A stretch of DNA of 64,000 bases from Wenjunlia vitaminophila DSM 41686 (lineage in GTDB: Bacteria; Actinomycetota; Actinomycetes; Streptomycetales; Streptomycetaceae): positions 62,257 to 126,256 of the forward strand of contig NZ_KB904724.1 in the NCBI RefSeq assembly GCF_000380165.1, read 5' to 3'. Position 1 is the stretch's first letter, and every line of letters begins with the position of its first letter. The notes below the pieces were generated by a model. The model had not been told where the DNA came from. It did not search any database and saw only the letters and a list, made by a program, of their open reading frames with translations. This document shows positions 28,489 through 37,348 of the stretch, piece after piece. A program made the position numbers and the translations under genes.

Positions 28489-29751
28489 GTGAAGGAACAC
28501 GCGACATTCGTGATCGTCGGAGGCGGTCTCGCCGGCGCCAGGGCCGCGCAGACCCTCCGTTCCGAGGGATTCACCGGCCGGGTGATCCTGATCGGTGATG
28601 AGCGTGATCAGCCCTATGAACGACCGCCTCTGTCCAAAGGTTTTCTGACCGGTGCCGCTGAGCGCGAGACCCTGCACGTCCACGCCCATTCCTGGTACGC
28701 CAACCATGATGTGGAACTGCACCTCGGCCAGGCCGTCACCCACCTCGACCGCGCCGCCAAGACCGTCCGCCTCGGCGACGGCACCGTGATCCGCTACGAC
28801 AAGCTCCTGCTCACCACCGGGGCCGAGCCCCGCCGCCTGGACGTCCCGGGAACGGGCCTCGCCGGGGTGTACCACCTGCGCCGCATCGCCCACGCCGAAC
28901 TCCTGCGGGGTGTCCTGGCCAACCTCGGCCGGGAGAACGGCCGGCTGCTCATCGCGGGTGCCGGCTGGATCGGGCTCGAGGTGGCCGCCGCCGCCCGGCA
29001 CTACGGCGCCGAGGTCACCGTGGTGGAGCCGCAGCCCACCCCGCTGCACGGGGTGGTGGGGCCGGAACTCGGGGCGTTCTTCGCCGACCTGCACCGCGAG
29101 CACGGGGTCCGCTTCCACTTCGGTACCCGACTCACCGAGATCGTCGGCCAGGACGGCATGGTCTTCTCCGCCGTCACCGCCGACGGCGAGGAACACCCCG
29201 CGCACGCCGTGCTGGCCGCGCTCGGCGCCGCGCCGCGCACCGCGCTCGCCGAGGCCGCGGGACTCGCCCTCGCCACCCCCGAACAGGGCGGAGGCATCCT
29301 CGTCGACTCCACCCTGCGCACCAGTGACGCCGACGTCTACGCCGCGGGGGACGTGGCCAACGCCGAGCACCCGCTCCTCGGCCGCCACCTGCGCACCGAG
29401 CACTGGGCCAACGCCCACGACGGCGGCCCGGCCGCGGCCCGCGCCATGCTCGGCCGGAACGTCCGCTACGACCGCGTCCCCTACTTCTTCAGCGACCAGT
29501 ACGACCTGGGCATGGAGTACTCCGGCCACGCCGCTCCGGGCACCTATGACCAGGTGGTGTGCCGGGGGGACATCGCCAAACGGGTCTTCGTCGCCTTCTG
29601 GCTGCGCGGGGACCGGGTGCTCGCCGGCATGAACGTCAACGTCTGGGACGTCGCCGACGACATCCAGGACCTTGTCCGACGCGGCGTGCGGGTCGATCCC
29701 GAGCGCCTCGCCGACCCCGACGTGCCGCTGTCCTCGGCCGCGGTGGACTGA
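28489..29751 (+). CDS. Ferredoxin-reductase-like FAD/NAD(P) oxidoreductase
   Basis: A 420-residue flavoprotein. FAD-binding VIVGGGLAGARAAQTLR lies at the N-terminus, PYERPPLSKGFL near 45, the NAD(P)-binding LIAGAGWIGLEVAAAARHYG near 150, YAAGDVAN near 285, and a C-terminal reductase domain. It matches rubredoxin/ferredoxin reductases that feed P450 or Rieske systems. The start GTG 28489 has GGAGAG 7 nt upstream; GTG 28486 is also possible. No ferredoxin is adjacent, so the electron partner is unknown. A hairpin terminator separates it from dnaG. Confidence 0.9.
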   Translation: MKEHATFVIVGGGLAGARAAQTLRSEGFTGRVILIGDERDQPYERPPLSKGFLTGAAERETLHVHAHSWYANHDVELHLGQAVTHLDRAAKTVRLGDGTVIRYDKLLLTTGAEPRRLDVPGTGLAGVYHLRRIAHAELLRGVLANLGRENGRLLIAGAGWIGLEVAAAARHYGAEVTVVEPQPTPLHGVVGPELGAFFADLHREHGVRFHFGTRLTEIVGQDGMVFSAVTADGEEHPAHAVLAALGAAPRTALAEAAGLALATPEQGGGILVDSTLRTSDADVYAAGDVANAEHPLLGRHLRTEHWANAHDGGPAAARAMLGRNVRYDRVPYFFSDQYDLGMEYSGHAAPGTYDQVVCRGDIAKRVFVAFWLRGDRVLAGMNVNVWDVADDIQDLVRRGVRVDPERLADPDVPLSSAAVD

Positions 29752-29791
29752 CGCGGAAGCAGCGGACGCGGCGCACCGGACCGGTCGCGTG

Positions 29792-29826
29792 CCGGGAGGG
29801 GGCGGGCACCGGCGCACCCCTCCCGG
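29792..29826 (+). terminator. Hairpin between the flavoprotein gene and dnaG
   Basis: A 10-bp stem CCGGGAGGGG/CCCCTCCCGG (29792-29801 with 29817-29826), loop 15 nt, just upstream of the dnaG -10 box. Confidence 0.65.
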
Positions 29827-29846
29827 GCCGGCCGTAGAATCGCCGC

Positions 29847-31805
29847 GTGGCAGGCAGGATCAGGGATGAGGACGTCAAGGCCGTCCGCGGCGCGGTCCCC
29901 ATCGACGTGGTCGTCTCCGAGTACCTCCAGTTGCGCAACGCCGGTGGCGGGAACCTCAAGGGGCTGTGTCCCTTCCACGAGGAGAAGAGCCCGTCCTTCC
30001 AGGTCAGCCCCTCCAAGGGGCTCTACTTCTGCTTCGGCTGCCAGGAGGGCGGGGACACCCTCGACTTTGTGATGAAGCTCGAGCACATCACCTTTGCCGA
30101 AGCGGTGGAGCGGCTCGCCGCGCAGGCCGGGATCGCGCTGCGCTACGAGGAGGGCGGCTACACCCCTGGCCGCCAGCAGGGTGAGCGCACCCGTCTGCTC
30201 GAGGCGCACCGGGTGGCCGCGGCCTGGTTCGTGGAGCAGTTGGACGGGCCGGAGGCCGAGCCGGCCCGCAGGTTCCTCAGCGAGCGCGGCTTCGACCAGG
30301 CGGCGGCGCAGCACTTCGGTGTGGGGTACGCCCCGGGCGGCTGGGAGAACCTGGTCCGCTTCCTGCGCGGGAAGGGGTTCACCGAGCGGGAGCTGCTCAC
30401 CTCCGGGCTGGCCAGCGAGGGCCGCCGCGGCCCCATGGACCGGTTCCGCGGCCGACTGCTGTGGCCGATCCGGGACATCACCGGCGAGGTCATCGGCTTC
30501 GGCGCACGCCGGTTGCGGGACGACGACAACGGCCCCAAGTACCTCAACACCCCCGAGACCCCGATCTACAAGAAGTCCCAGGTGCTGTACGGCATCGACC
30601 TGGCCAAACGGGAGATCGCCAAGACCGGCCGGGCGGTGGTCGTCGAGGGCTACACCGACGTGATGGCCTGTCACCTCGCCGGGATCACCACCGCCATCGC
30701 GACCTGCGGCACCTCGTTCGGCGAGGAGCACATCAGGATCCTGCGCCGGCTGCTGATGGACAGCTCCGAGTTCCGCGGCGAGGTCGTGTACACCTTCGAC
30801 GGCGACGCCGCGGGGCAGAAGGCCGCGCTGCGGGCGTTCGAGGGCGACCAGAAGTTCGCCGCCAGGACCTTCATCGCGGTGGGACCGGACGGCATGGACC
30901 CGTGCGACCTGCGGCTGGCCCGGGGTGACGGCGCCGTGCGGGACCTGGTGGAGGGACGCCGGCCGCTGTTCGACTTCGCCATCCGCTCCCTGGTGGACCG
31001 CTACGACGTGGAGACCCCGGAGGGGCAGGCCGCCGCCCTCCAGGCGGCCGTCCCGTTGATCGCCAGGATCAAGGACGAGTACGTCCGCGAGTCCTACGGC
31101 CGCCAGCTCGCCTCGATGCTGGGGGTGCTGGACGAGCGGTCGGTGATCCGCCGGGTCGCCCAGCTCGCCCACTGGGAGCGGGAGCGCCGGCGCCAGGGCG
31201 GTTCCGCCGCGGGGCCGGGGCGCCGGGACCAGGGGGCGCCGGCCCGCGGCCCGTCCGGTGCCCCCGGCCACGGCGGTGCACCCGGGCCCCAGGGCGGCCG
31301 GGCGCCCCAGGCCAGGCCCTCCGGGCCGCGCCTGGACCTGCGGAACCCGGTGCACATGGCGGAGCGGGAGCTGCTCAAGCTGGCCCTGCAGACCCCGGCC
31401 CTGGTGGCGCCGGCGTTCGACGCCTACGGCGAGGACGAGTTCACCGCGCCCCCGTACGCCGCGGTGTGCCGGGCCGTCGCCGAAGCCGGTGGGACGTCCG
31501 GGGCGGACGACGACTACCTCGCCCGGGTCCGCGAGGCGGCCCCCGACGACCAGCTCCGCTCACTGGTCACCGAACTCGCGGTGGAGCCGATGCGGACCCC
31601 CCGGCAGGTGGACGCCGTCTACGCGGGCGAGCAGTTGGTCGCCGTCCGGCTCCGTGCCGTGGACCGGCGGATCACCGTGGTCCGCGGGCAGTTGCGGCGT
31701 CTGGACCCGCGGGACGCCGAACGGGCCGCGGCCGTCACCGAGGAGCTGTGGACGCTCCAGCAGTACGCCCAGGGCCTGCGCGACAGGGGTGCCGCGGCCC
31801 TGTGA
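29847..31805 (+). CDS. dnaG: DNA primase
   Basis: Makes RNA primers at the replication fork. It has 652 residues. The N-terminal CHCC zinc motif uses Cys41, His44, Cys62 and Cys65. The TOPRIM domain has VVEGYTDVM with Glu268 region and TFDGDAAGQKAA near 316-325. A Gly/Pro/Ala-rich linker (about 450-490) precedes the DnaB-interacting C-terminal domain. The start GTG 29847 lies 6 nt after -10 box TAGAAT (29835-29840), so transcription begins at the GTG itself (leaderless). A group-2-like sigma gene follows, as in other actinomycetes. Confidence 0.97.
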   Translation: MAGRIRDEDVKAVRGAVPIDVVVSEYLQLRNAGGGNLKGLCPFHEEKSPSFQVSPSKGLYFCFGCQEGGDTLDFVMKLEHITFAEAVERLAAQAGIALRYEEGGYTPGRQQGERTRLLEAHRVAAAWFVEQLDGPEAEPARRFLSERGFDQAAAQHFGVGYAPGGWENLVRFLRGKGFTERELLTSGLASEGRRGPMDRFRGRLLWPIRDITGEVIGFGARRLRDDDNGPKYLNTPETPIYKKSQVLYGIDLAKREIAKTGRAVVVEGYTDVMACHLAGITTAIATCGTSFGEEHIRILRRLLMDSSEFRGEVVYTFDGDAAGQKAALRAFEGDQKFAARTFIAVGPDGMDPCDLRLARGDGAVRDLVEGRRPLFDFAIRSLVDRYDVETPEGQAAALQAAVPLIARIKDEYVRESYGRQLASMLGVLDERSVIRRVAQLAHWERERRRQGGSAAGPGRRDQGAPARGPSGAPGHGGAPGPQGGRAPQARPSGPRLDLRNPVHMAERELLKLALQTPALVAPAFDAYGEDEFTAPPYAAVCRAVAEAGGTSGADDDYLARVREAAPDDQLRSLVTELAVEPMRTPRQVDAVYAGEQLVAVRLRAVDRRITVVRGQLRRLDPRDAERAAAVTEELWTLQQYAQGLRDRGAAAL

Positions 31806-32059
31806 CCGGTTGACCGCGCACCGCGACCAGCACTGGAAAAAGTACCCGCAGCCCCCTCGTGGCGGTGCGGCGTCGTGCCCCACACTGGGTTCCGGTGCCC
31901 CAGTCATCGCAGCGCGGAACGCCTGGACCCGAGGGGTTCCCGCCAACGAAGTCCCGGGCGGAGGACGGCTCGGCCGCATCCGTTCCGGTTGGGCACGTCC
32001 CCGTAGCGCACGCCACCGCGAAGCCGCCGTTACCCGCGCCCACTGTGGAGGCCGTCCCC
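31806..32059. other. Spacer between dnaG and the sigma factor gene
   Basis: About 254 nt. The sigma reading frame remains open back to 31859, but the segment lacks clear codon bias, so the start is placed at 32060. No strong hairpin was found; a promoter for the sigma gene probably lies here. Confidence 0.35.
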
Positions 32060-33418
32060 GTGCCGACGCGAGTGCTCCCCGCCAGCCCTCTCCCCGCCAC
32101 GTCGCGGTCCACGGCCCAGCACCCCGGGGGTGCCCTGCCCACCACCGCCCAGCCGCCCGCAGCCCTGCCCGCCACCGCCCAGCCCGCCACCGACCGCCTC
32201 CAGGTCCGGTCCGCGGCCCACCCGTCCCCCGTTCCCGAGCCCGCCCCCGCCGGCCGCGCCCGGGACGACCCACGGGACGCGGCACCCCCCGCGCCGACAG
32301 GACGGCGCCCCCGCGCCCGCGGCGTCACCCGCGACACCCCCGGAGTCAGCGCCGTCGTGGACCAGGACATCCCGGACCCGGAACCCCTCGACGGCCCACC
32401 GCCGGACCTCGGCCCCGACCTGGCCGAGCCGGACCCGGTGCTCCTCGGGTCCCGGTCGTCGGACCCGGACCCCGACGCCGACCGGTCGCGACGCGAGGAG
32501 TCCACCGGTCCCTCCGCCGACCTGTTCCGCCAGTACCTGCGCGAGATCGGCCGGATCAGCCTGCTCACCGCCGCGGAGGAAGTGGAGCTGGCGCGTCGGG
32601 TGGAGGCCGGTCTGTTCGCCGAGGCGGAGCTCGCCGACCACGCCGACCTCGACTCCACGCTCGCCGAGGAACTCGACCAACTGGTGGTGCTCGGCCGGAT
32701 CGCCAAGCGCCGACTGATCGAGGCCAACCTGCGGTTGGTGGTCTCCGTCGCCAAACGCTACGTCGGACGCGGCCTGACCATGCTGGACCTGGTGCAGGAG
32801 GGCAACCTCGGGCTGATCCGTGCGGTGGAGAAGTTCGACTACGCCCGTGGCTACAAGTTCTCCACCTACGCCACCTGGTGGATCCGCCAGGCGATGAGCC
32901 GGGCGCTGGCCGACCAGGCCCGCACCATACGGGTGCCGGTGCACGTCGTCGAACTGATCAACCGGGTGGTGCGTGTCCAGCGCCGACTGCTCCAGGAGCG
33001 GGGCTACGAGCCGAGCACCGCCGAGGTCGCCGCCCAGCTCGGACTGCCGGAGGAACGGATCAGCGAGGTCCTGCGGCTGGCCCAGGAACCGGTGTCGCTG
33101 CACGCGCCGGTGGGCGAGGAGGACGACGTCTCCCTCGGCGACCTGATCGAGGACGGCGACGCCGCCTCCCCCGTGGAGTCCGCCGCGTTCCTGCTGCTCC
33201 GCGAGCACCTGGAGGCCGTGCTCTCCACCCTCGGAGAACGCGAGCGCCGGGTGGTGCAGCTCCGCTACGGGCTGGTGGACGGCCGTCCCCGGACCCTGGA
33301 GGAGATCGGCCGGATCTTCGGGGTGACCCGCGAACGCATCCGGCAGATCGAGTCCAAGACCCTCGGTAAGCTCCGCGACCACGCCTTCGCCGACCAGCTC
33401 CGCGGCTACCTGGACTGA
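32060..33418 (+). CDS. Sigma-70 family factor, HrdA/HrdB-like
   Basis: An RNA polymerase sigma subunit of about 452 residues. A Pro/Ala-rich, probably disordered N-terminal part of about 150 residues precedes region 1.2 ([21 protein letters not shown]), regions 2.1-2.4 ([21 protein letters not shown], then [18 protein letters not shown]), region 3, and region 4.2 ([20 protein letters not shown]). The start GTG 32060 has GTGGAGG 8 nt upstream; GTG 31859 is an alternative. Position beside dnaG suggests the nonessential HrdA-like group rather than the principal factor, but sequence alone does not settle it. Confidence 0.9.
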   Translation: MPTRVLPASPLPATSRSTAQHPGGALPTTAQPPAALPATAQPATDRLQVRSAAHPSPVPEPAPAGRARDDPRDAAPPAPTGRRPRARGVTRDTPGVSAVVDQDIPDPEPLDGPPPDLGPDLAEPDPVLLGSRSSDPDPDADRSRREESTGPSADLFRQYLREIGRISLLTAAEEVELARRVEAGLFAEAELADHADLDSTLAEELDQLVVLGRIAKRRLIEANLRLVVSVAKRYVGRGLTMLDLVQEGNLGLIRAVEKFDYARGYKFSTYATWWIRQAMSRALADQARTIRVPVHVVELINRVVRVQRRLLQERGYEPSTAEVAAQLGLPEERISEVLRLAQEPVSLHAPVGEEDDVSLGDLIEDGDAASPVESAAFLLLREHLEAVLSTLGERERRVVQLRYGLVDGRPRTLEEIGRIFGVTRERIRQIESKTLGKLRDHAFADQLRGYLD

Positions 33419-33447
33419 CGCCCCGGGAGCGCCCGTCGCGGCCGGCT

Positions 33448-34914
33448 TCAGGAGAGCTGGGGCGTGCGGGCGAACGCGTCCGGATGGGTATCGTCCCGCA
33501 CCGCGCCGAACTGCTGCCGCACCGCCGCGCCGATCGCCAGGTCCTCCTCGCCGGGCTCCGGGCCCGGCTCGCTGTCCAGCGTCGGCCACTGCGGCGGCTG
33601 CGCCGCCACCGCACCGGTCCGTTCGCCCGCGAGCACCCAGGCGGCCTGCCGGGCCGCGCCCAGCGCGGCGTACTCGGCCGGCCGGGGGACGGTCACCGGG
33701 GCGCCGAAGAACAGCGGGGCGAGCTGCCGCACCGCCGGCAGGTTGGCCGTCGCGCCCAGCAGGAACACCCGCCGTACCTGGACGCCTCGCCCGCGCAGCA
33801 CGTCCAGGGCGTCGGCCAGCCCGCAGAGCATCCCCTCCACCGCGGCCCTGGCCAGGTGCTCGCGCTTCATGCTCTCCCGGCGCAGCCCGGCCAGGGTGCC
33901 CGCGGTGTGCGGCAGGTAGGGGGTGCGCTCGCCCTCCAGGTACGGCAACAGCACCAGGCCCGAGGCCCCGGGGGTGGACCGCAGCGCGAGCTCGGAGAGC
34001 GTTTCGAGTTCCAGGCCGAGCAGCTCGGCCGTGCCGCGCAGCACCCGTGAGGCGTTGAGGGTGTGCACCATCGGCAGGTGGTGGCCGGTGGCGTCGGCGA
34101 ACGAGGCGATCGTCCCGGCCGGATCGACCAGCGGCTCGCCGTGCACGGCGAAGATCGTGGAGGAGGCGCCGAGCGACACCACCGCGTCCCCGGGACCGAT
34201 CCCCAGCCCCAGGGCCGCCGCCATGGTGTCCCCGGTGCCCGCAGAGATCAACAACCCCTCCGGGGTGTGCCCGGCGGGCTCCGCGGGACCGAGCACCCTG
34301 GGCAGCGCCACCGGGTGCCCGAGCGCCAACTCCACCAGGTCGGTGCGGTACTCGCCGGTGGCCGCCGACCAGTAGCCGGTGCCCGACACGTCGCCCCGGT
34401 CGGTGCAGCGGGCCGCGGGACGGCCAAGCAACTGCCAGGTGAGCCAGTCGTGGGGGAGGAGCACCTCGGCGGTGCGTTGTGCGGAGAGCGGCTCGGCCTG
34501 GGCCAGCCAGCGCAGTTTCGCCACCGTGGAGGCGGCCTGGGGGACGAACCCCACGGCCTGCGCCCACCCGGCCGGACCGCCCAGGGCCTCGACGAGGTCG
34601 GCGGCGGCTCCGGTCGCCCGCTTGTCGTTCCACAGGATCGCCGGCCGGACCAGCACCCCGCCCGCGTCCAGCGCGAGCAACCCGTGCTGCTGGGCGGCGA
34701 TCCCGATCGCCTGCACCCCTTCGAGGAGCCCGCCGGCGGCCGCCTCGCCGAGGGAGAGCAACCATGCCTGGGGGTCGATCTCCGTCTTCTCCCTCGGCCC
34801 GGGCAGATCGGGGTGCGGGGCATGGCCCTGCCGCAGTATGGTGCCCGTCTCCGCGTCACAAACGACGATCTTGGTGAACTGAGACGAGCATTCGATGCCG
34901 GCGACTATCCCCAT
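33448..34914 (-). CDS. xylB: Xylulokinase
   Basis: A FGGY-family sugar kinase that phosphorylates D-xylulose to xylulose 5-phosphate. It has 488 residues, the usual size. The N-terminus is VAGIECSSQFTKIVV; the substrate-binding segment QHGLLALD and WNDKRA lie near 85-105. GLLISAGTGDTMAAALGLG lies near 230 and the C-terminal LLGATANLPAVRQLAPLFFG near 395. The start ATG 34914 lies 7 nt after the -10 box TATGAT (leaderless). A palindrome overlapping that box suggests sugar-responsive repression. No xylA or xylose transporter is adjacent. Confidence 0.92.
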   Translation of the reverse strand: MGIVAGIECSSQFTKIVVCDAETGTILRQGHAPHPDLPGPREKTEIDPQAWLLSLGEAAAGGLLEGVQAIGIAAQQHGLLALDAGGVLVRPAILWNDKRATGAAADLVEALGGPAGWAQAVGFVPQAASTVAKLRWLAQAEPLSAQRTAEVLLPHDWLTWQLLGRPAARCTDRGDVSGTGYWSAATGEYRTDLVELALGHPVALPRVLGPAEPAGHTPEGLLISAGTGDTMAAALGLGIGPGDAVVSLGASSTIFAVHGEPLVDPAGTIASFADATGHHLPMVHTLNASRVLRGTAELLGLELETLSELALRSTPGASGLVLLPYLEGERTPYLPHTAGTLAGLRRESMKREHLARAAVEGMLCGLADALDVLRGRGVQVRRVFLLGATANLPAVRQLAPLFFGAPVTVPRPAEYAALGAARQAAWVLAGERTGAVAAQPPQWPTLDSEPGPEPGEEDLAIGAAVRQQFGAVRDDTHPDAFARTPQLS

Positions 34915-34920
34915 GCCGCA

Positions 34921-34933
34921 GATCATATTGATC
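34921..34933 (-). promoter_or_regulatory. Palindrome over the xylB -10 box
   Basis: GATCATATTGATC is a palindrome of two 5-bp arms around TAT. It contains the -10 box TATGAT (34927-34922 on the minus strand), 7 nt before the xylB ATG. A repressor bound here would block a leaderless transcript. Confidence 0.5.
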
Positions 34934-35045
34934 CGGCGAGCCGGTCCGGGCCACGGCGAGCCGCGCGGGCCGGGCGCGGCGCCAGGAGCGGGGCGGAGGG
35001 CCACCGGCCCGGTGCCCCCGGCGGGGCCCGCCGGGGCCGGCGACG

Positions 35046-35339
35046 TCAGGCGGTGTCGCTGCCCCAGCCGTCATCCGAGCCGTGTTCGCGCAGGTAGCGG
35101 ACCCGTTCGGTGATCTGGTCGGGGAGCTTGTCGCCCGCTGCCCCGGCCACCGTGTCCGCTGCCCTCGCCGCAGCGGTGCGCCCGGCGTCGAGGGCGTTCT
35201 TCGCCGCGTCGTGAACGGCGGGGTTCTGGGTGACCCGGTGGGCCGCCTTGCGCAGCCGCTCGTACTGCTCCCGCCCGGCCCTGGTGCCGAGCACGTACCC
35301 CACGGCCAGCCCGCTCACGAATGTCAGCCGATACCGCAT
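35046..35339 (-). CDS. Small YtxH-like membrane-anchored protein
   Basis: A 97-residue protein. One hydrophobic segment near the N-terminus (LTFVSGLAVGYVLGTRAG) is followed by an amphipathic, Ala/Arg-rich helical region. The GYVLGTRAGREQYERLRK signature is the actinobacterial YtxH-like domain. The start ATG 35339 has a purine-rich ribosome binding site GGAAGGG upstream. The function is unknown; family members are often linked to envelope stress. The longer open frame upstream is not supported. Confidence 0.75.
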   Translation of the reverse strand: MRYRLTFVSGLAVGYVLGTRAGREQYERLRKAAHRVTQNPAVHDAAKNALDAGRTAAARAADTVAGAAGDKLPDQITERVRYLREHGSDDGWGSDTA

Positions 35340-35655
35340 GGCTCCGCCCTTCCTCCCGCGTCCGGCGCTGTCGATGTCCGTCACAAGCCTGTGTGCTGGG
35401 CGCCCCGCCCCGGTGTGCCCGGTAGCGACTACCCCTGACGGCGCCCGGTGAATCCGCGGCGGCCGGTGAATCCCATTGGCGGAGCACCCCCCTGGTTGCG
35501 CTACTGTATGTCTCACAGCGAGCGTCCACCGCCTGACCTGGCGGGGGGCGTGAGTGGAATGGTCCTCATCGGGGGCATTCCTCCTTGGATACACTCTTCC
35601 ATGGATGCGGTTCTCCGTGGATGTGTTCCTTGAGGAGCGTCTCCTTGAGAAGCGG
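35340..35655. promoter_or_regulatory. Region upstream of tRNA-Asn
   Basis: About 316 nt, AT-richer toward its right end. It holds the YtxH-like gene promoter and the tRNA promoter, with candidate -10 boxes TACTGT (35504-35509) and TACACT (35591-35596). Short imperfect repeats GTGGATG/ATGGATG and TCCTTGAG occur just before the tRNA. Confidence 0.4.
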
Positions 35656-35728
35656 TCCCCTGTAGCTCAATTGGCAGAGCAGCCGGCTGTTAACCGGCAG
35701 GTTACTGGTTCGAGTCCAGTCGGGGGAG
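35656..35728 (+). tRNA. tRNA-Asn (GTT)
   Basis: A 73-nt cloverleaf: 7-bp acceptor stem (TCCCCTG/CGGGGGA with one G-U), D-arm TAGCTCAATTGGCAGAGC, anticodon loop CTGTTAA with anticodon GTT, T-loop GGTTCGAGTCC. CCA is not encoded. A hairpin follows. Confidence 0.95.
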
Positions 35729-35736
35729 CGGCTGAG

Positions 35737-35765
35737 CGGCCCCCTGGCACTGGCCATGGGGGCCG
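35737..35765 (+). terminator. Terminator after tRNA-Asn
   Basis: An 8-bp stem CGGCCCCC/GGGGGCCG (35737-35744 with 35758-35765) followed by TTCTTCGT. Confidence 0.7.
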
Positions 35766-35940
35766 TTCTTCGTCTCACCAGTCCTTGTGCCACCAGTAGT
35801 CACGGAGCGTTACGGACGGCAGGTCGCGCTGCTGCTGCGGAAGCAGTCAGTGATCTTTCCTACCCGCGAGGGCGACAGATCCTATGAACGGCTATGCTGC
35901 GGCAGACGGTACGGACGTTGTCCAGCGACGTGCCGTTTCC

Positions 35941-36014
35941 GGGGCGGTAGCTCAGCCGGTTAGAGCAGCGGACTCATAATCCGTGGGTCGTGGGTTCGAG
36001 TCCCACCCGCCCCA
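35941..36014 (+). tRNA. tRNA with CAT anticodon (elongator Met; Ile2 not excluded)
   Basis: A 74-nt cloverleaf: acceptor GGGGCGG/CCGCCCC, discriminator A, D-arm with GCCGGTTAGAGC, anticodon loop CTCATAA (anticodon CAT), T-loop GGTTCGAGTCC. It is not an initiator because of the paired acceptor end. CAT-anticodon tRNAs read AUG, or AUA after lysidine modification by TilS; the acceptor stem does not settle which. CCA is not encoded. Confidence 0.9.
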
Positions 36015-36439
36015 CCCGGCCACTTCGGCGCAGGGTCAGGCCCGGCCCGCAACCGCGTCAACGAGCAACGGTCATGAAGGTTACGAAGCCCCGCGCGGTT
36101 GCCGGCCCCCGTTGGCCGTCGTCCCGGCCGACGTCTCCCGGCTGTGCGCCCCGTCCCGCCCCGCTGTCCCCGGTGTCCCGCGCGCCCCTGCGTGCCCTCG
36201 GTCCGGCCGTGCGGTCCCCGCCGGAGCGGGTCCGGTGGCGCCCCAGGGGCGCGCGTGGTGGCCGAGGTGCTGCGATGGGGTGCACCAGGAGGTGGCGCGG
36301 GGAGGCGGCCACTGGATAAGACTGGACTCCCACGGGTAGTTGCCAGGAGTCCGCACCTGCGTCGATCCGTCCGTAGGCGTTGACGTGAGCCCGGTGACAA
36401 CATCCCGTGCTTGGGGCGGAGCAGGACGAAGGGGGCAGC
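36015..36439. other. Gene-free stretch after the CAT tRNA
   Basis: About 425 nt with no reading frame carrying coding bias. It contains a 7-bp inverted repeat GGACTCC/GGAGTCC (about 36324-36352) and a -35-like TTGACG before the methyltransferase gene. It marks the start of the accessory segment. Confidence 0.4.
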
Positions 36440-37288
36440 ATGGGCAAGGGTGAGTCGTCGTACACGGACAACGGTGTCGAGGCTCCTGACCGGTTACGGC
36501 AGGACCGACCGCACAGTGCGCGGATGTACGACTACTACCTCGGAGGCAAGACCAACTACGCCGTTGACCGGGCCGCGGCGGAGCAGGTGATCAGCAGGTT
36601 CCCCGCCATCAGAACGGTGGCGCAGGTGAACCGGGCGTTCGTGCACCGCTCCGCGCGGTTCCTCGCCCGGGAGCGCGGCGTTCGGCAGTTCCTCGACATC
36701 GGGACGGGCATCCCCACCGCGCCCACCCTGCACGACGTCGTCCAACAGGAGGTGCCGGAGGCGAGGGTCGCCTACGTGGACAACGACCCGATCGTGCTGG
36801 TCTACGCCGACAGCCTGCTCAGCGGCTCCCCGCAGGGGCTGACCGACTACGTCGAGGCCGACGTCACGGACCCGCAGGCGCTGCTGGAGAAGGTGGAGGA
36901 GTCGGCTTCGCGCTGCATCGACTTCGACCAACCCGTGGGCCTGAGCCTCAACGCCGTGCTCCACTTCGTCCCCGACGGGATGGACCCCTACGGCGTGGTG
37001 CGCACGCTGGTGGCGCGGCTGGCGCCCGGGTCGTACCTGACCATCTCGCACTGCACCCCGGACTTCGACCCGTTGGCGTGGGCGGAGATCGTGGACGTCT
37101 ACAACCGCAGCGGGACCCCCACCCAGGTCCGCGGCAAGGACGAGGTGGCGCGGTTCTTCGACGGGCTGGACCTCATCGACCCCGGTGTGGTGCTCGCCAA
37201 CCGGTGGCGGCCCGAGCCGGGCAGCGGCCCGGGCGTCGTCTCCGACGCCCAGGTGTCCCTGTACGTCGGGGTGGCCCGCAAACCGTAG
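36440..37288 (+). CDS. DUF574-family SAM-dependent methyltransferase
   Basis: A 282-residue protein of the actinomycete-specific DUF574 family. The N-terminal signature HSARMYDYYLGGKTNYAVDR lies near residue 26, then a Rossmann methyltransferase core with FLDIGTGIPTAPTLHDV near 92, VAYVDNDPIVLVYA near 120, and LNAVLHFVPD. The start ATG 36440 has AAGGGGG 4-10 nt upstream. Genes of this family often accompany WhiJ-like XRE and DUF397 genes, as here. Substrates are unknown; some members influence development. Confidence 0.9.
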   Translation: MGKGESSYTDNGVEAPDRLRQDRPHSARMYDYYLGGKTNYAVDRAAAEQVISRFPAIRTVAQVNRAFVHRSARFLARERGVRQFLDIGTGIPTAPTLHDVVQQEVPEARVAYVDNDPIVLVYADSLLSGSPQGLTDYVEADVTDPQALLEKVEESASRCIDFDQPVGLSLNAVLHFVPDGMDPYGVVRTLVARLAPGSYLTISHCTPDFDPLAWAEIVDVYNRSGTPTQVRGKDEVARFFDGLDLIDPGVVLANRWRPEPGSGPGVVSDAQVSLYVGVARKP

Positions 37289-37305
37289 CGGGCGCGTGGG
37301 CACCA

Positions 37306-37337
37306 CCCGTTGGCGGTGCCGCGGCACCGCCAACGGG
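37306..37337 (+). terminator. Bidirectional terminator between the DUF574 and WhiJ-like genes
   Basis: A 15-bp perfect stem (37306-37320 with 37323-37337) and 2-nt loop between convergent genes. Confidence 0.8.
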
Positions 37338-37348
37338 GTCACGGCGTC

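Noticed and set aside
35656-36014. tRNA genes as attachment sites of an integrated element
   Set aside because: No integrase gene and no second copy of the tRNA 3' ends were seen downstream within the window.
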